This document shows, one piece after another, positions 44,271 through 52,852 of a stretch of DNA of 52,852 bases. This stretch comes from Chryseosolibacter sp039917935 (GTDB taxonomy: Bacteria; Bacteroidota; Bacteroidia; Cytophagales; Cyclobacteriaceae), in contig JBDSIM010000164.1 in NCBI GenBank assembly GCA_039917935.1, forward strand, positions 1 to 52,852. The letters are read 5' to 3'. Each line of letters opens with the position of its first letter. The stretch's first letter is position 1. A program made the translations under genes and the position numbers. The notes under the pieces are model-generated. The model did no database searches. It was not told the origin of the DNA and worked only from the letters and a program-made list of their open reading frames with translations.

Positions 44271-47033
44271 TTAATTTTTCTGCGACGTTCTCCCCAGAAA
44301 TTGCCTCAACATATATTGCAAAATACCACTATTACGGTAGTATTCGATTTCGATCTTACTATCGAGCCTGATAATGACCTCGAATTGTTTCGTATTTCCA
44401 TCAGCATGGACCGCAAAAATGGTAATCTTACTTGAAGGTAGTATGGTATCCTTCAATTCCGGAATATTAAAAACCTCCGTCCCGTCCAGAGCCAGCGTTT
44501 CCGCATTTTCATCCGCAACGAATTGAAGCGGTAAAACGCCCATCCCGACCAGGTTGCTACGATGGATTCGTTCATAACTCTCCGCGATCACCACGCGCAC
44601 TCCCAATAGGTATGTACCTTTCGCCGCCCAATCCCGTGACGATCCGCTTCCATATTCCTTGCCAGCTAAAACAATAAGCGGTGTCTGCGTAAATTTGTAT
44701 CTGACAGAAGCATCATACACAGTCATTTCTTTATTTTCAGGGAAATAGGTTGTGTACCCACCTTCTTTAGAAGCCAGCTTGTTTTTAATCCGGACATTGG
44801 CAAAAGTGCCCCGCACCATGATTTCGTCATTACCCCTTCTCGATCCATAGGAATTGAATTCTTCATGGGGTACTCCACGGGCGAGCAGGTATTGACCCGC
44901 AGGTGTCTGGATGCTGAACTCTCCGGCCGGGGAAATGTGATCTGTGGTAATCGAATTTCCCAGCATGAGCAATACCCTTGCGTTGACAATGGGTTTTATT
45001 GGAAGCGTACCCTGAGGAAGATTTACAAAGAAGGGAACTTCTTTTACGTAAGTCGAATTCTCGTCCCATTGATACGATTTATCATTGGGAGCTTCCAGTT
45101 TTTTCCACTGTTCATTTCCATCGAAAATCTCATCGTAATTCTTCTGGTAGAATTCCTTTTTCACAACCCGGCCTGCCACCTCCTGAACTTCCGCAGGAGA
45201 AGGCCAGATATCTCTTAGAAAAACAGGCTGGCCTTCCGTATCAGCACCCAGCGGTTCGCTGTTCATGTCAATATCCATTCTCCCGCTAATGGCATAGGCG
45301 ACTACCAATAACGGTGACATCAGAAAATTCATTTTGACCTGCGGATGAATTCTCGCTTCAAAGTTTCTGTTACTGGAAAGCGCTGCTGCCACAATGAGGT
45401 CATGATCCATTACCGCTTCGGCAATGGGCTTTGGCAACGGTCCCGAGTTTCCAATACAGGAGGTGCACCCGTATCCTACTACATGAAACTTCATCTGTTC
45501 CAGGCTCGCAAGCAAACCAGACTCTTTCAGATAGTCCGTAACTACTTTCGATCCAGGCGCTAGACTGGTTTTTACCCACGGTTTTACACGCAGGCCTTTG
45601 TCTAATGCTTTTTTCGCCAGCAAGCCCGCGCCAATCATCACATCAGGATTAGAAGTATTTGTACAACTGGTAATGGCAGCGATAACGACATCCCCATCAC
45701 TCAAATGAAAAGTTTCGCCCTGGTATTTCACTTTAACCGTACGCATGTTGTTGTGTTCCACCTGGGCCAGGGCAGATGGTGTAACGTTTCCACCTTCGCC
45801 TGCCCAACGATTCAATGGGCGGTCGGCAAACTGCAGGTATTTCCTGAAATATTTTTTTTCAATTAAGCCGCTTATGATTTCTTTTGATTCGCGCAGTAAA
45901 ATTTTATCCTGAGGACGGCTAGGCCCAGAAATGGTTGGCTCGACTGAAGCCAGGTCAAGTTCAACTATATGGCTGTACGTAATGGCATCCTCATCGTAGC
46001 GCCATAATAAATTTTCTTTGGCATATCGTTCAGTAAGGTCAATGACTTCCCTGGGCCGATTGGTCTTGACGAGGTATTCTATGGTCTTTTCATCGATTGG
46101 AAAATAGGTGATCGTACAACCAAATTCCGGAGACATATTCCCGATAGTAGCGCGATCAGGCACTGATAAAGAAAGTAAACCCTCCCCGAAAACTTCAACA
46201 AATTTTCCAACGACTTTTGTTCGTCGCAACAACTCGGTAATTGTCAGGACAAGGTCCGTCGCCGTACTTCCTGGCGGTAGTTTTCCGATAAGCTTCAACC
46301 CGATTACTTCAGGGATACTAAAAAATTGTGGTTGCCCAAGCATGGCCGCTTCCGCTTCAATTCCCCCTACACCATAGCCTACTATACCCAAACCATTCAC
46401 CATGGGCGTATGTGAATCTGTGCCTACCAGTGTATCGGGAAAGACAAGACCTTTTCTTTCAACAACGCATTTCGACAAATACTCGAGGTTCACCTGGTGA
46501 CATATCCCCATTCCGGGAGGAACGACCGAAAAATTATCAAACGCAGTCTGGGCCCATTTCAAAAAACGATACCGTTCACTATTTCGCTCGTACTCTTTAT
46601 CGACATTACGTTTGTAGGCGTCAACATCGCCATAATAGTCTACCTGTACTGAGTGATCAATGACGAGATCTACGGGTATCAGGGGATTGATGCGCGCAGG
46701 ATCGTTTCCCTTACGCGACATTTCAGCACGCAATGAAGCAATGTCCACGATGGCAGGTACGCCGGTAAAATCCTGCATCAAAACCCTCGCGGGCATGAAT
46801 GGGATTTCTTTTTCGGCTGGAACCGGTTTCCAATGAAGCAGTGTTTCAACGTGTTCGCGGGTAATAATATAACTGTCGTAGTTCCGCAAAACATTTTCCA
46901 ACAATACCCTGATACAAAAAGGGAAGGTGGAAACAGGATATCCTTTTTCCTGAAGAGCCTGTAAACTATAGATAGATAATTTCCTTCCATTAACATCGAA
47001 TTCTCTTTTTATTTCCAGATAATCCTGATTCAT
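44271..47033 (-). CDS. acnA: Aconitate hydratase AcnA
   Basis: A 920-residue aconitase (citrate to isocitrate, TCA cycle, cytoplasm). The [4Fe-4S] ligands are Cys457 ('ITSCTNTSNPDVM') and Cys523/Cys526 ('GYGCTSCIGNSGPL'). 'VGTDSHTPMVNGLGIVGYGV' and the C-terminal swivel domain with 'YGSGSSRDWAAKG' and 'IHRSNLVGMGVLPLQF' are typical of the AcnA/IRP type. Length fits the E. coli enzyme (891) with a small tail. The neighbouring CocE gene starts 50 bp downstream on the same strand. Confidence 0.97.
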   Translation of the reverse strand: MNQDYLEIKREFDVNGRKLSIYSLQALQEKGYPVSTFPFCIRVLLENVLRNYDSYIITREHVETLLHWKPVPAEKEIPFMPARVLMQDFTGVPAIVDIASLRAEMSRKGNDPARINPLIPVDLVIDHSVQVDYYGDVDAYKRNVDKEYERNSERYRFLKWAQTAFDNFSVVPPGMGICHQVNLEYLSKCVVERKGLVFPDTLVGTDSHTPMVNGLGIVGYGVGGIEAEAAMLGQPQFFSIPEVIGLKLIGKLPPGSTATDLVLTITELLRRTKVVGKFVEVFGEGLLSLSVPDRATIGNMSPEFGCTITYFPIDEKTIEYLVKTNRPREVIDLTERYAKENLLWRYDEDAITYSHIVELDLASVEPTISGPSRPQDKILLRESKEIISGLIEKKYFRKYLQFADRPLNRWAGEGGNVTPSALAQVEHNNMRTVKVKYQGETFHLSDGDVVIAAITSCTNTSNPDVMIGAGLLAKKALDKGLRVKPWVKTSLAPGSKVVTDYLKESGLLASLEQMKFHVVGYGCTSCIGNSGPLPKPIAEAVMDHDLIVAAALSSNRNFEARIHPQVKMNFLMSPLLVVAYAISGRMDIDMNSEPLGADTEGQPVFLRDIWPSPAEVQEVAGRVVKKEFYQKNYDEIFDGNEQWKKLEAPNDKSYQWDENSTYVKEVPFFVNLPQGTLPIKPIVNARVLLMLGNSITTDHISPAGEFSIQTPAGQYLLARGVPHEEFNSYGSRRGNDEIMVRGTFANVRIKNKLASKEGGYTTYFPENKEMTVYDASVRYKFTQTPLIVLAGKEYGSGSSRDWAAKGTYLLGVRVVIAESYERIHRSNLVGMGVLPLQFVADENAETLALDGTEVFNIPELKDTILPSSKITIFAVHADGNTKQFEVIIRLDSKIEIEYYRNSGILQYMLRQFLGRTSQKN

Positions 47034-47543
47034 GGCGCTATTCGGGTTATTTACAGCTGTTCGAAAAGCCGGTTGTTTAAAAAGTCAATTGCCTCTTAAA
47101 GATAAAGCCCTGCCTTATCCACGGGGAAGGCGGCACTTGTGAAGAGAACAATAAATTTGCAACATTCACCAGGCTAACTCTATTACATTAGTAACGGATT
47201 CGTAAACCTCCTCAGCCAACCTTATTACCTTATTCTCCAGCGCCGACCGTTTTGTAATAACTGACAAAAATTAAAAGATTCACCTAATTTTTCATTTATA
47301 AATCATTCAAGGTGTCTACTGGAATTTCAGTTTCAATAAGTGTAATAAGGTTGGTAAATCTTTATTATCGTTTGTTACTAAGGTTATAAGGTTATGGAAT
47401 GATTGACCAGTAATATTTCACGACTTAAATTAAACTATACTTTAAACCGATTCTACAAAAAAAACAATGATGTTGCAAAATTATAATGATCAGAATACTA
47501 CAAATCTTCGACTGTATTTAGCTAAAATTCAATTCACTGAAAA
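47034..47543. other. 510-bp intergenic region with a distant inverted repeat
   Basis: A/T-rich spacer between the ATPase end and the aconitase start. A perfect 13-bp inverted pair lies at 47216-47228 and 47342-47354 (CCAACCTTATTAC and its complement), with related CTTATT motifs beside both arms. I see no gene. Confidence 0.45.
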
Positions 47544-50126
47544 TTAATTTTTACTAAACCATTTATTTTTAATTATTTTTTCCATTTCCACTGCCCAGAA
47601 TACAATGCTGGAAACTCCCAAAGTGATCGCTAATTCTTCAAAAGTCAGCGGATAGGTTTTGAAAATCGTATTAAAAAACGGCGCATAGATCACAAGCAAC
47701 TGTAGGCTCGCCGTAACGGCAAGGGCAACTAACATCGGTTTGTTGGAGAATATTCCGATTTTGAAAATCGATTGCCGATCTGACCGTATCGCCATCACAT
47801 GTCCTAATTGACTAAAACACAAAACGGAGAAAGCCATTGTCTGCCAATGTGAACCTGAATGATTGATAGCCCAGTATTCCATTCCCAGGGTAACGATTCC
47901 CAACAGTAAACCGACCCAAAGGATGTGCCACCCCATCCCTTTGGAGAAAATATTTTCCCTGGGACTTCTCGGAGGCCGATTCATAATGTTTAATTCTGAA
48001 GGTTCAGAAGCGAGGGCTAATCCAGGTAATCCGTCAGTGATCAGGTTAATCCAAAGTATGTGAATCGCGAGGAGGGGAATGGGCAAACCAAATATCGGTG
48101 CTAAAAAAAGTGCCCATATTTCCCCGGAATTGCCGGTCATGATGTACTTGATAAACTTCAGAATATTGTCAAATATTCGCCTGCCATGTTTTACCGCCTT
48201 AACGATCGTGGCAAAATTGTCGTCGAGCAGGATCATGTGGGCAGCTTCTTTGGTTACTTCGGTGCCGTTGATGCCCATAGCTATGCCGATATCCGCATTT
48301 TTCAGTGCAGGAGCATCATTCACCCCGTCGCCCGTCATGGCTACAAAATGATTGCTGGTTTGTAACGCGCTGATGATCCGAAGTTTTTGTTCAGGATCAA
48401 CGCGGGCATAGACCCGAATGTGCTCAACCTTCGATGCGAATTCTTCGTCACTCATTTTATGGAGTTCGGGACCTGAAAAACTTAAATCTTTTTCAGACGA
48501 TAATATTCCCAATTTTTTGGCAATAGCCTGCGCGGTGAGTTTATGATCACCCGTAATCATCACAGCCCTGATACCGGCAGCCTTGCATTCTGTGACGGCT
48601 TGCCTGGCTTCTTCCCTTGGTGGGTCCATCATTCCTGCAATACCAATAAAAGTAAGAGAGGATTCTACCTCGGCATAATTTATTTCAGGAAGATCATTAA
48701 ACATCCGGATCGCATATCCGAGGGTACGGTATCCTTTATCCGCCATCTCATTTGCTTTCCCTTCAAATTCCGGTATTGAATTTTTTTGCTGCTCTTCAAG
48801 TTTGTGAAACAAAACATCTACGGCACCTTTAACAATCGCTACAACTCCAGCCTCAGTTTGGTGAAAAGTAGTCATGCATTTCCGGGTTGAATCGAACGGT
48901 ATTTCCGCTATCCGTGGATACTTCGACTCCAGTGAGGGTTTGTCATAATTTTTTTCCAGGGCGTATTGCGCCAGGGCTACCTCCGTCGATTCACCTACCC
49001 AGATATTATCTTTGTCTTTTGTTACATCATTATTGAGTCCAATCGCATGCAGGAGTACATCCTTCTTCTGAAAAATTTGAAGTGTTGAAGTAAAGTCTTC
49101 CGCCTCAAAAATTTCCTGAACGGTCATCTTGTTCAAAGTGAGCGTTCCTGTTTTGTCGGAACAGATATAGGTTACCGAGCCGAGTGTTTCTACGGCAGGG
49201 AGCTTCCGGATAAGGGCGTTATTCTTCACCAAACGTTTTGCTCCCAACGCCAGGGCAACCGTGACAAGGGCAGGAAGGGCTTCCGGAATAGCGGCAACGG
49301 CCAGGGATAGTGAAGTTAACAGCATAGTTGACCAGTGTTCACCACGCAGCCATCCTACCAGGAAAAAAATGGCGCAAAGGAAAAGAATGATAATCGTTAA
49401 TACCTTCCCAAATTTGTCCAATCTTTTTTGGAGCGGTGTTTTTGTTTCAGGTATCTGGATTAACCTGGCAATCCGACCCAATTCGGTTTGCATTCCGGTT
49501 TCCACAACGTATGCAACGCCACGACCATTCGTAACAAATGTTCCCTTATAACCCATATTAATTCTGTCACCTAAGGAGTAGTCAGCTTCGGGCAATGGCG
49601 CAGTAATTTTTTCAACATTAATAGATTCACCGGTTAACGATGACTCATCAACCTTTAAAGTGAAGGATTCAATAAAACGGACGTCGGCAGGAATAATGTT
49701 CCCTGCTTCCAGATACACAACATCTCCGGGCACCAATTCGGCTGAAGGTATTTCAATGGATTGATTGTCGCGTAAAACCCTTGCCTGACTTGCAGCCATA
49801 TTTTCGAGTGCTTCTATCGCCTTCTCTGCACGCCATTCCTGGACCACCCCAACAACCGCATTAATAATAACAATGCAAAGAATAACAATTGTGTCAGTCA
49901 GATCGCCAACAATTCCTGAAACAACCGCGGCGGCAACCAGGATCAGAATCATAAAATCTGTTAACTGTGCCAATACGATGTTCCAGATGGTTTTCTTTTT
50001 CTTAACCTCCAAAACATTCTTGCCATACTTTTGTATCCTTTGTTTTGCCTCAGCTTGCGTCAGGCCAGCAGGGCTTGTCGTGTGTTGGGTCGAGATCTCG
50101 GTTACGGATTGCAGGTGGTAATTCAT
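47544..50126 (-). CDS. Cation-translocating P-type ATPase (Ca2+ type)
   Basis: A complete 860-residue P2-type pump of the inner membrane, probably exporting Ca2+. The cation-ATPase N-domain (about 5-75) precedes 'SLTGES' (163-168), 'PEALP' (281-285), the phosphorylation site DKTGT (Asp324), 'GDGVNDAPAL' near 605, and a C-terminal membrane domain with 'NLITDGLPGLALASEP', typical of SERCA/PMCA-like pumps. Compared with the partial copy at 1-1970, it has Ala in place of Gly in the M4 motif (PEALP against PEGLP). The cardiolipin synthase gene ends 16 bp upstream of its ATG, so the two are probably co-transcribed. Confidence 0.94.
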   Translation of the reverse strand: MNYHLQSVTEISTQHTTSPAGLTQAEAKQRIQKYGKNVLEVKKKKTIWNIVLAQLTDFMILILVAAAVVSGIVGDLTDTIVILCIVIINAVVGVVQEWRAEKAIEALENMAASQARVLRDNQSIEIPSAELVPGDVVYLEAGNIIPADVRFIESFTLKVDESSLTGESINVEKITAPLPEADYSLGDRINMGYKGTFVTNGRGVAYVVETGMQTELGRIARLIQIPETKTPLQKRLDKFGKVLTIIILFLCAIFFLVGWLRGEHWSTMLLTSLSLAVAAIPEALPALVTVALALGAKRLVKNNALIRKLPAVETLGSVTYICSDKTGTLTLNKMTVQEIFEAEDFTSTLQIFQKKDVLLHAIGLNNDVTKDKDNIWVGESTEVALAQYALEKNYDKPSLESKYPRIAEIPFDSTRKCMTTFHQTEAGVVAIVKGAVDVLFHKLEEQQKNSIPEFEGKANEMADKGYRTLGYAIRMFNDLPEINYAEVESSLTFIGIAGMMDPPREEARQAVTECKAAGIRAVMITGDHKLTAQAIAKKLGILSSEKDLSFSGPELHKMSDEEFASKVEHIRVYARVDPEQKLRIISALQTSNHFVAMTGDGVNDAPALKNADIGIAMGINGTEVTKEAAHMILLDDNFATIVKAVKHGRRIFDNILKFIKYIMTGNSGEIWALFLAPIFGLPIPLLAIHILWINLITDGLPGLALASEPSELNIMNRPPRSPRENIFSKGMGWHILWVGLLLGIVTLGMEYWAINHSGSHWQTMAFSVLCFSQLGHVMAIRSDRQSIFKIGIFSNKPMLVALAVTASLQLLVIYAPFFNTIFKTYPLTFEELAITLGVSSIVFWAVEMEKIIKNKWFSKN

Positions 50127-50142
50127 GCGGGTATATCAATAG

Positions 50143-51588
50143 TTAAAGCAGCGGAGATAACAATCGGGCAATTCTTTCAGGTAATTGTTTATACCACGGC
50201 CTCTTTCTCCATACATCAGGCTGAATCTTTTCGGCCTCTTTCAAATCTTCAGAGAAATTTTGGCGCAGCTGTTCGGCCAGGCCTTCGCCGTAAATTATCG
50301 CGTTCACTTCAAAATTTAAATCAAAACTTCGGTAATCCATATTGGCCGTACCTACTACTGAAATATAGTCATCCACTACCATTGTCTTAACGTGAATAAA
50401 GCCTTTCTGATAGAGAAAGATCTCCACGCCAGCACTTAAGAGCTCATCGTAATAAGACCAGGCGGCAGCATTCACCAATTTGGAGTCAGAAATGCCAGGG
50501 GCGAGTATCTTGACGACAACCCCACCAAGGGAGGCTACTTTAAGGGCGTTGACAATACTTTCACCTGGGATAAAATAAGGCGTTGTAATGAGAATTTCTT
50601 TTTTGGCAAGATGAATGGCTTTCAATAAGGAAAGCATGATAGTAGGCGTCGGAGAATCCGGTCCGCCGGCAGCAATCTGAACACTGACATTATTATTAAA
50701 TTTATTATAACCGTTGAAGTATAAGGGTTCAGGTTGCATTTTCTGGCCAGAACAAAAATTCCAGTCGCAAAAAAAAAGATATTGGAGGTACTGAATCCCC
50801 GGGCCGTCAATCCTTAGATGCGTATCGCGCCAGTAGATTTGTTTTTTTCCATTATTGATATATCTGTCGCTGATGTTGATGCCCCCTACAAAGGCACAAT
50901 TTCCATCTACCACAATTATCTTCCGGTGATTCCGGTAGTTCAACCTGTTGGCTAAATTGATGAAACGGATTCTGTTAAAAGGAAAAGCTTCCACCCCAGA
51001 TTCTGTTAATTGCTCAACTAATTTTTTTCGGATGGAGCGGCTACCAAAGGCATCATAAATAAAACGAACTTCCACACCTTCCTTTGCCTTTCGCATCAGG
51101 ATTTCTTTCAGTTGGTTTCCAATGACATCATCCTCATAAATATAATACTCAATATGAATGTGGTGTTTTGCGCCATTCAACGCCGAGAAAAGTTCGGGAA
51201 ATTTTTTCTCTCCGTTTACCAGTAACTTTACATCGTTGCCTGTAGTGAGGGGGCTGAGACTATCCCGCAATAATAGATGAACGAGGCTGTTGCCATCCCC
51301 GATTATTTCGGTATTATTTTGAAGATTTATTTCACTGTTTGAAATAATTTTTTTGACCAGTTCTTTTCGAAGTACATCGTCTTCCACTAGTTTTTTGCTG
51401 TAGACAACCCGCTTGCGATAGTTTATGCCAAATGAAAAGTAAAATAACATTCCCGCAATCGGAATAAAGATTACGAGCAACAGGTAGGCCATGGTTTTGG
51501 TGGTACTGGTGGTATCATACACGATCCGAAGGCACACCAATACAAGAATAATAACATAGCCGATATCAAAAAATACAATCCAGTTCAT
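50143..51588 (-). CDS. cls: Cardiolipin synthase (phospholipase D superfamily)
   Basis: A 481-residue membrane enzyme that joins phosphatidylglycerol molecules into cardiolipin. Two N-terminal membrane helices ('WIVFFDIGYVIILVLVCL' and 'MAYLLLVIFIPIAGMLFY') precede two HKD motifs: 'NHRKIIVVDGNCAFVGGINI' and 'HVKTMVVDDYISVVGTANMD'. The start is placed at ATG 51588, which begins directly with the first helix; the longer frame to 51651 adds 21 unrelated residues. It is followed after 16 bp by the P-type ATPase gene. Confidence 0.93.
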   Translation of the reverse strand: MNWIVFFDIGYVIILVLVCLRIVYDTTSTTKTMAYLLLVIFIPIAGMLFYFSFGINYRKRVVYSKKLVEDDVLRKELVKKIISNSEINLQNNTEIIGDGNSLVHLLLRDSLSPLTTGNDVKLLVNGEKKFPELFSALNGAKHHIHIEYYIYEDDVIGNQLKEILMRKAKEGVEVRFIYDAFGSRSIRKKLVEQLTESGVEAFPFNRIRFINLANRLNYRNHRKIIVVDGNCAFVGGINISDRYINNGKKQIYWRDTHLRIDGPGIQYLQYLFFCDWNFCSGQKMQPEPLYFNGYNKFNNNVSVQIAAGGPDSPTPTIMLSLLKAIHLAKKEILITTPYFIPGESIVNALKVASLGGVVVKILAPGISDSKLVNAAAWSYYDELLSAGVEIFLYQKGFIHVKTMVVDDYISVVGTANMDYRSFDLNFEVNAIIYGEGLAEQLRQNFSEDLKEAEKIQPDVWRKRPWYKQLPERIARLLSPLL

Positions 51589-51720
51589 AGGGCAATATGC
51601 TGAAAATATCAATATGCCGAATAAGGTTTTGTCTCCGTGCTGCCTATTCAAGCACCCTTCTTCCTGCCGAAATATACCAATAAACCCACACCGGTTAACA
51701 TTGGATCTGAGATCCGCTCA

Positions 51721-52359
51721 CTACTCGTTCGTAAGGTTATAGATACTTTTAATGTCTTTCAGAATACTTTCAAAATCAATATGGAGATCAACGATTTTTC
51801 CAGTGTGAATATCAAAGACCCATCCATGAACCTCCGGGAAACCGTCGGCCATATAACTCAATTGCAAGGCTGCGGTTTTAATAATATTGATACATTGCTC
51901 CTGAACATTCAACTCCACTAACCGGTCATATCTTTTTTGTTGATCCGGTATCGCGTTTAATTCTGTTTTATGGAATCTATAAACATCTCGGATATTCCTT
52001 AACCAGGGATTCAGAATTCCCAAATCTTTTGGAATCAGCGCTGCTTTCACACCTCCGCAGTTGTAATGGCCACAGACAATAATATGTTTGACCTTCAGGT
52101 GTCTGATAGCATAGTTAATGACCGACATCACATTCAGGTCAACATTGTTCACCAGGTTCGCCACATTCCGGTGGACGAATACTTCACCAGGCCCCACCCC
52201 CATGATCTCTTCCGCGGTGACTCGGCTATCGCAACAACCAATGTATAAATACTCAGGATTTTGGTCTTTGGCTAATTGCTGGAAGAAATTAACATCATCC
52301 CTGGTTTTTGTTTCAATCCATTTAAGATTATTTTCAAATAGCTGTTCGTACGAGGCCAT
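51721..52359 (-). CDS. can: Beta-carbonic anhydrase
   Basis: A 212-residue zinc enzyme that interconverts CO2 and bicarbonate in the cytoplasm. Zinc ligands are Cys42 ('CCDSRV', with the Asp44-Arg46 pair), His98 and Cys101 ('CGHYNCGGV'). 'VFVHRNVANLV' and 'VHGWVFDIHTGKI' are conserved. Size and motifs match E. coli Can (220 aa). It lies 132 bp upstream of the cardiolipin synthase start on the same strand. Confidence 0.95.
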   Translation of the reverse strand: MASYEQLFENNLKWIETKTRDDVNFFQQLAKDQNPEYLYIGCCDSRVTAEEIMGVGPGEVFVHRNVANLVNNVDLNVMSVINYAIRHLKVKHIIVCGHYNCGGVKAALIPKDLGILNPWLRNIRDVYRFHKTELNAIPDQQKRYDRLVELNVQEQCINIIKTAALQLSYMADGFPEVHGWVFDIHTGKIVDLHIDFESILKDIKSIYNLTNE

Positions 52360-52509
52360 GTATATAATGGGTTGTTTCGAGGTATTCGTTTACAATATAT
52401 CCATTTTTTAATACCCGACTAATGGCAACCTCCCAAAACAAATACTAAAATTTATACGAACATCCAATGTTGTATTGATAAAAGGATACTGAATCCCTAT
52501 TCAGCGAAA

Positions 52510-52852
52510 TTAAAAACCTGCTTTAATGTAACTCCATCCTTCAGACTGCCTTATGACGACGTGGGCAACTCCTGCAGGAATGATCTTGACTAACCCCATT
52601 ACATCTGTAGCCTCTGTTTTGCCTTCATCAAGGGTATTTCTACAAACCATAAACACCACCCCTTTCTCGCCCAGGGCTTCAATCATTGTTGTGAATGGAG
52701 AATCTTTTAACAAAAAATCAATTCCATAGCCATGGGTGACCACTTCGATGGTTATGCCATCCAACGCATCTAAAAGACTGAATAATTGGCCGATCAATGA
52801 TTTGTGTATGAACGGATCATTGTTAGACAATTGATATACCACCTTTTGTTGC
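52510..52852 (-). CDS. DsrE-family protein, N-terminus beyond window
   Basis: The visible 113 codons (reading '..QQKVVYQLSNNDPFIHKS' from the edge) belong to the DsrE/DsrF-like fold: 'GITIEVVTHGYGIDFLL', 'KGVVFMVCRNTLDEGK' with a conserved Cys, 'KIIPAGVAHVVIRQSEGWSY' and a C-terminal 'IKAGF'. The frame stays open to the window edge, so the GTG at 52842 is probably internal. Full-length relatives in Bacteroidota often carry a signal peptide, which would lie outside. The role is probably in sulfur or redox chemistry and is not defined. Confidence 0.85.
   Translation of the reverse strand, partial: QQKVVYQLSNNDPFIHKSLIGQLFSLLDALDGITIEVVTHGYGIDFLLKDSPFTTMIEALGEKGVVFMVCRNTLDEGKTEATDVMGLVKIIPAGVAHVVIRQSEGWSYIKAGF

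Noticed and set aside
1..52852. CRISPR array, tRNA or rRNA
   Set aside because: I saw no regularly spaced direct repeats and no cloverleaf or rRNA signature when reading the intergenic regions; short or unusual RNAs could still be missed by eye.

Overview
The window looks like chromosomal DNA of a member of the Bacteroidota, most likely a cytophagalean or chitinophagalean soil or water bacterium. The evidence is lipoproteins with Bacteroidota-style lipoboxes, start codons in A/T-rich leaders without Shine-Dalgarno sequences, a relic of the gliding-motility protein GldM, and a sulfatase/formylglycine-generating enzyme/DUF4091 carbohydrate gene repertoire. I saw no rRNA, tRNA or CRISPR array.

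Regions from left to right. (1) 1-3.75 kb: the N-terminal two thirds of a Ca2+-type P-ATPase (GTG start, cut by the window edge), a doubtful small ORF, a triple-BON protein and an eRF1-domain-like small protein; this resembles a stress or ion-homeostasis cluster. (2) 3.75-5.3 kb: a 1.57-kb stretch with no convincing gene. (3) 5.3-9.3 kb: a lipoprotein of the nucleoside hydrolase family and a 941-residue FAD/Fe-S D-lactate dehydrogenase-type enzyme. (4) 9.3-10.8 kb: relics of a PAS-type sensor kinase and an XRE regulator. (5) 11.0-15.6 kb: a tightly overlapping poly-gamma-glutamate operon (pgsB, pgsC, pgsW-like, a secreted protein and an outer-membrane barrel). (6) 15.8-20.4 kb: a mosaic of mobile and broken DNA. 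A three-tyrosine-recombinase (RIT) element sits inside the 3' part of an IS66 transposase gene, next to truncated GldM and CHAT/TPR-type fragments.

(7) 20.6-30.6 kb: a HGSNAT/DUF5009-like membrane acyltransferase, a PepSY-like secreted protein, an ECF sigma factor overlapping a membrane TPR protein, a DUF4091 glycosidase-like protein, a second nucleoside hydrolase paralogue and a large beta-propeller/HEAT/cytochrome c lipoprotein. (8) 30.8-36.1 kb: a four-carbon acid sugar module. A GntP transporter and a D-erythronate dehydrogenase-like protein diverge from a DUF1537 kinase and a class IIA fructose-bisphosphate aldolase. (9) 36.3-44.2 kb: a propeller/Ig-like lipoprotein pair, a lipoprotein formylglycine-generating enzyme with both catalytic cysteines, a secreted sandwich-like protein, a divergent Cys-type sulfatase and a CocE-type serine hydrolase. 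(10) 44.3-52.85 kb: aconitase, a complete Ca2+-type P-ATPase, cardiolipin synthase, beta-carbonic anhydrase and a DsrE-family protein cut by the right edge.

The most notable structure is the RIT element. Its insertion site in IS66 can be rebuilt to the base, it has 32-bp terminal inverted repeats and a repeated 10-bp half-site, and its middle recombinase is split by a one-base shift at an A8 run. The poly-gamma-glutamate operon with its own periplasmic and outer-membrane partners, and the acid-sugar module that lacks its expected last enzymes, come next.
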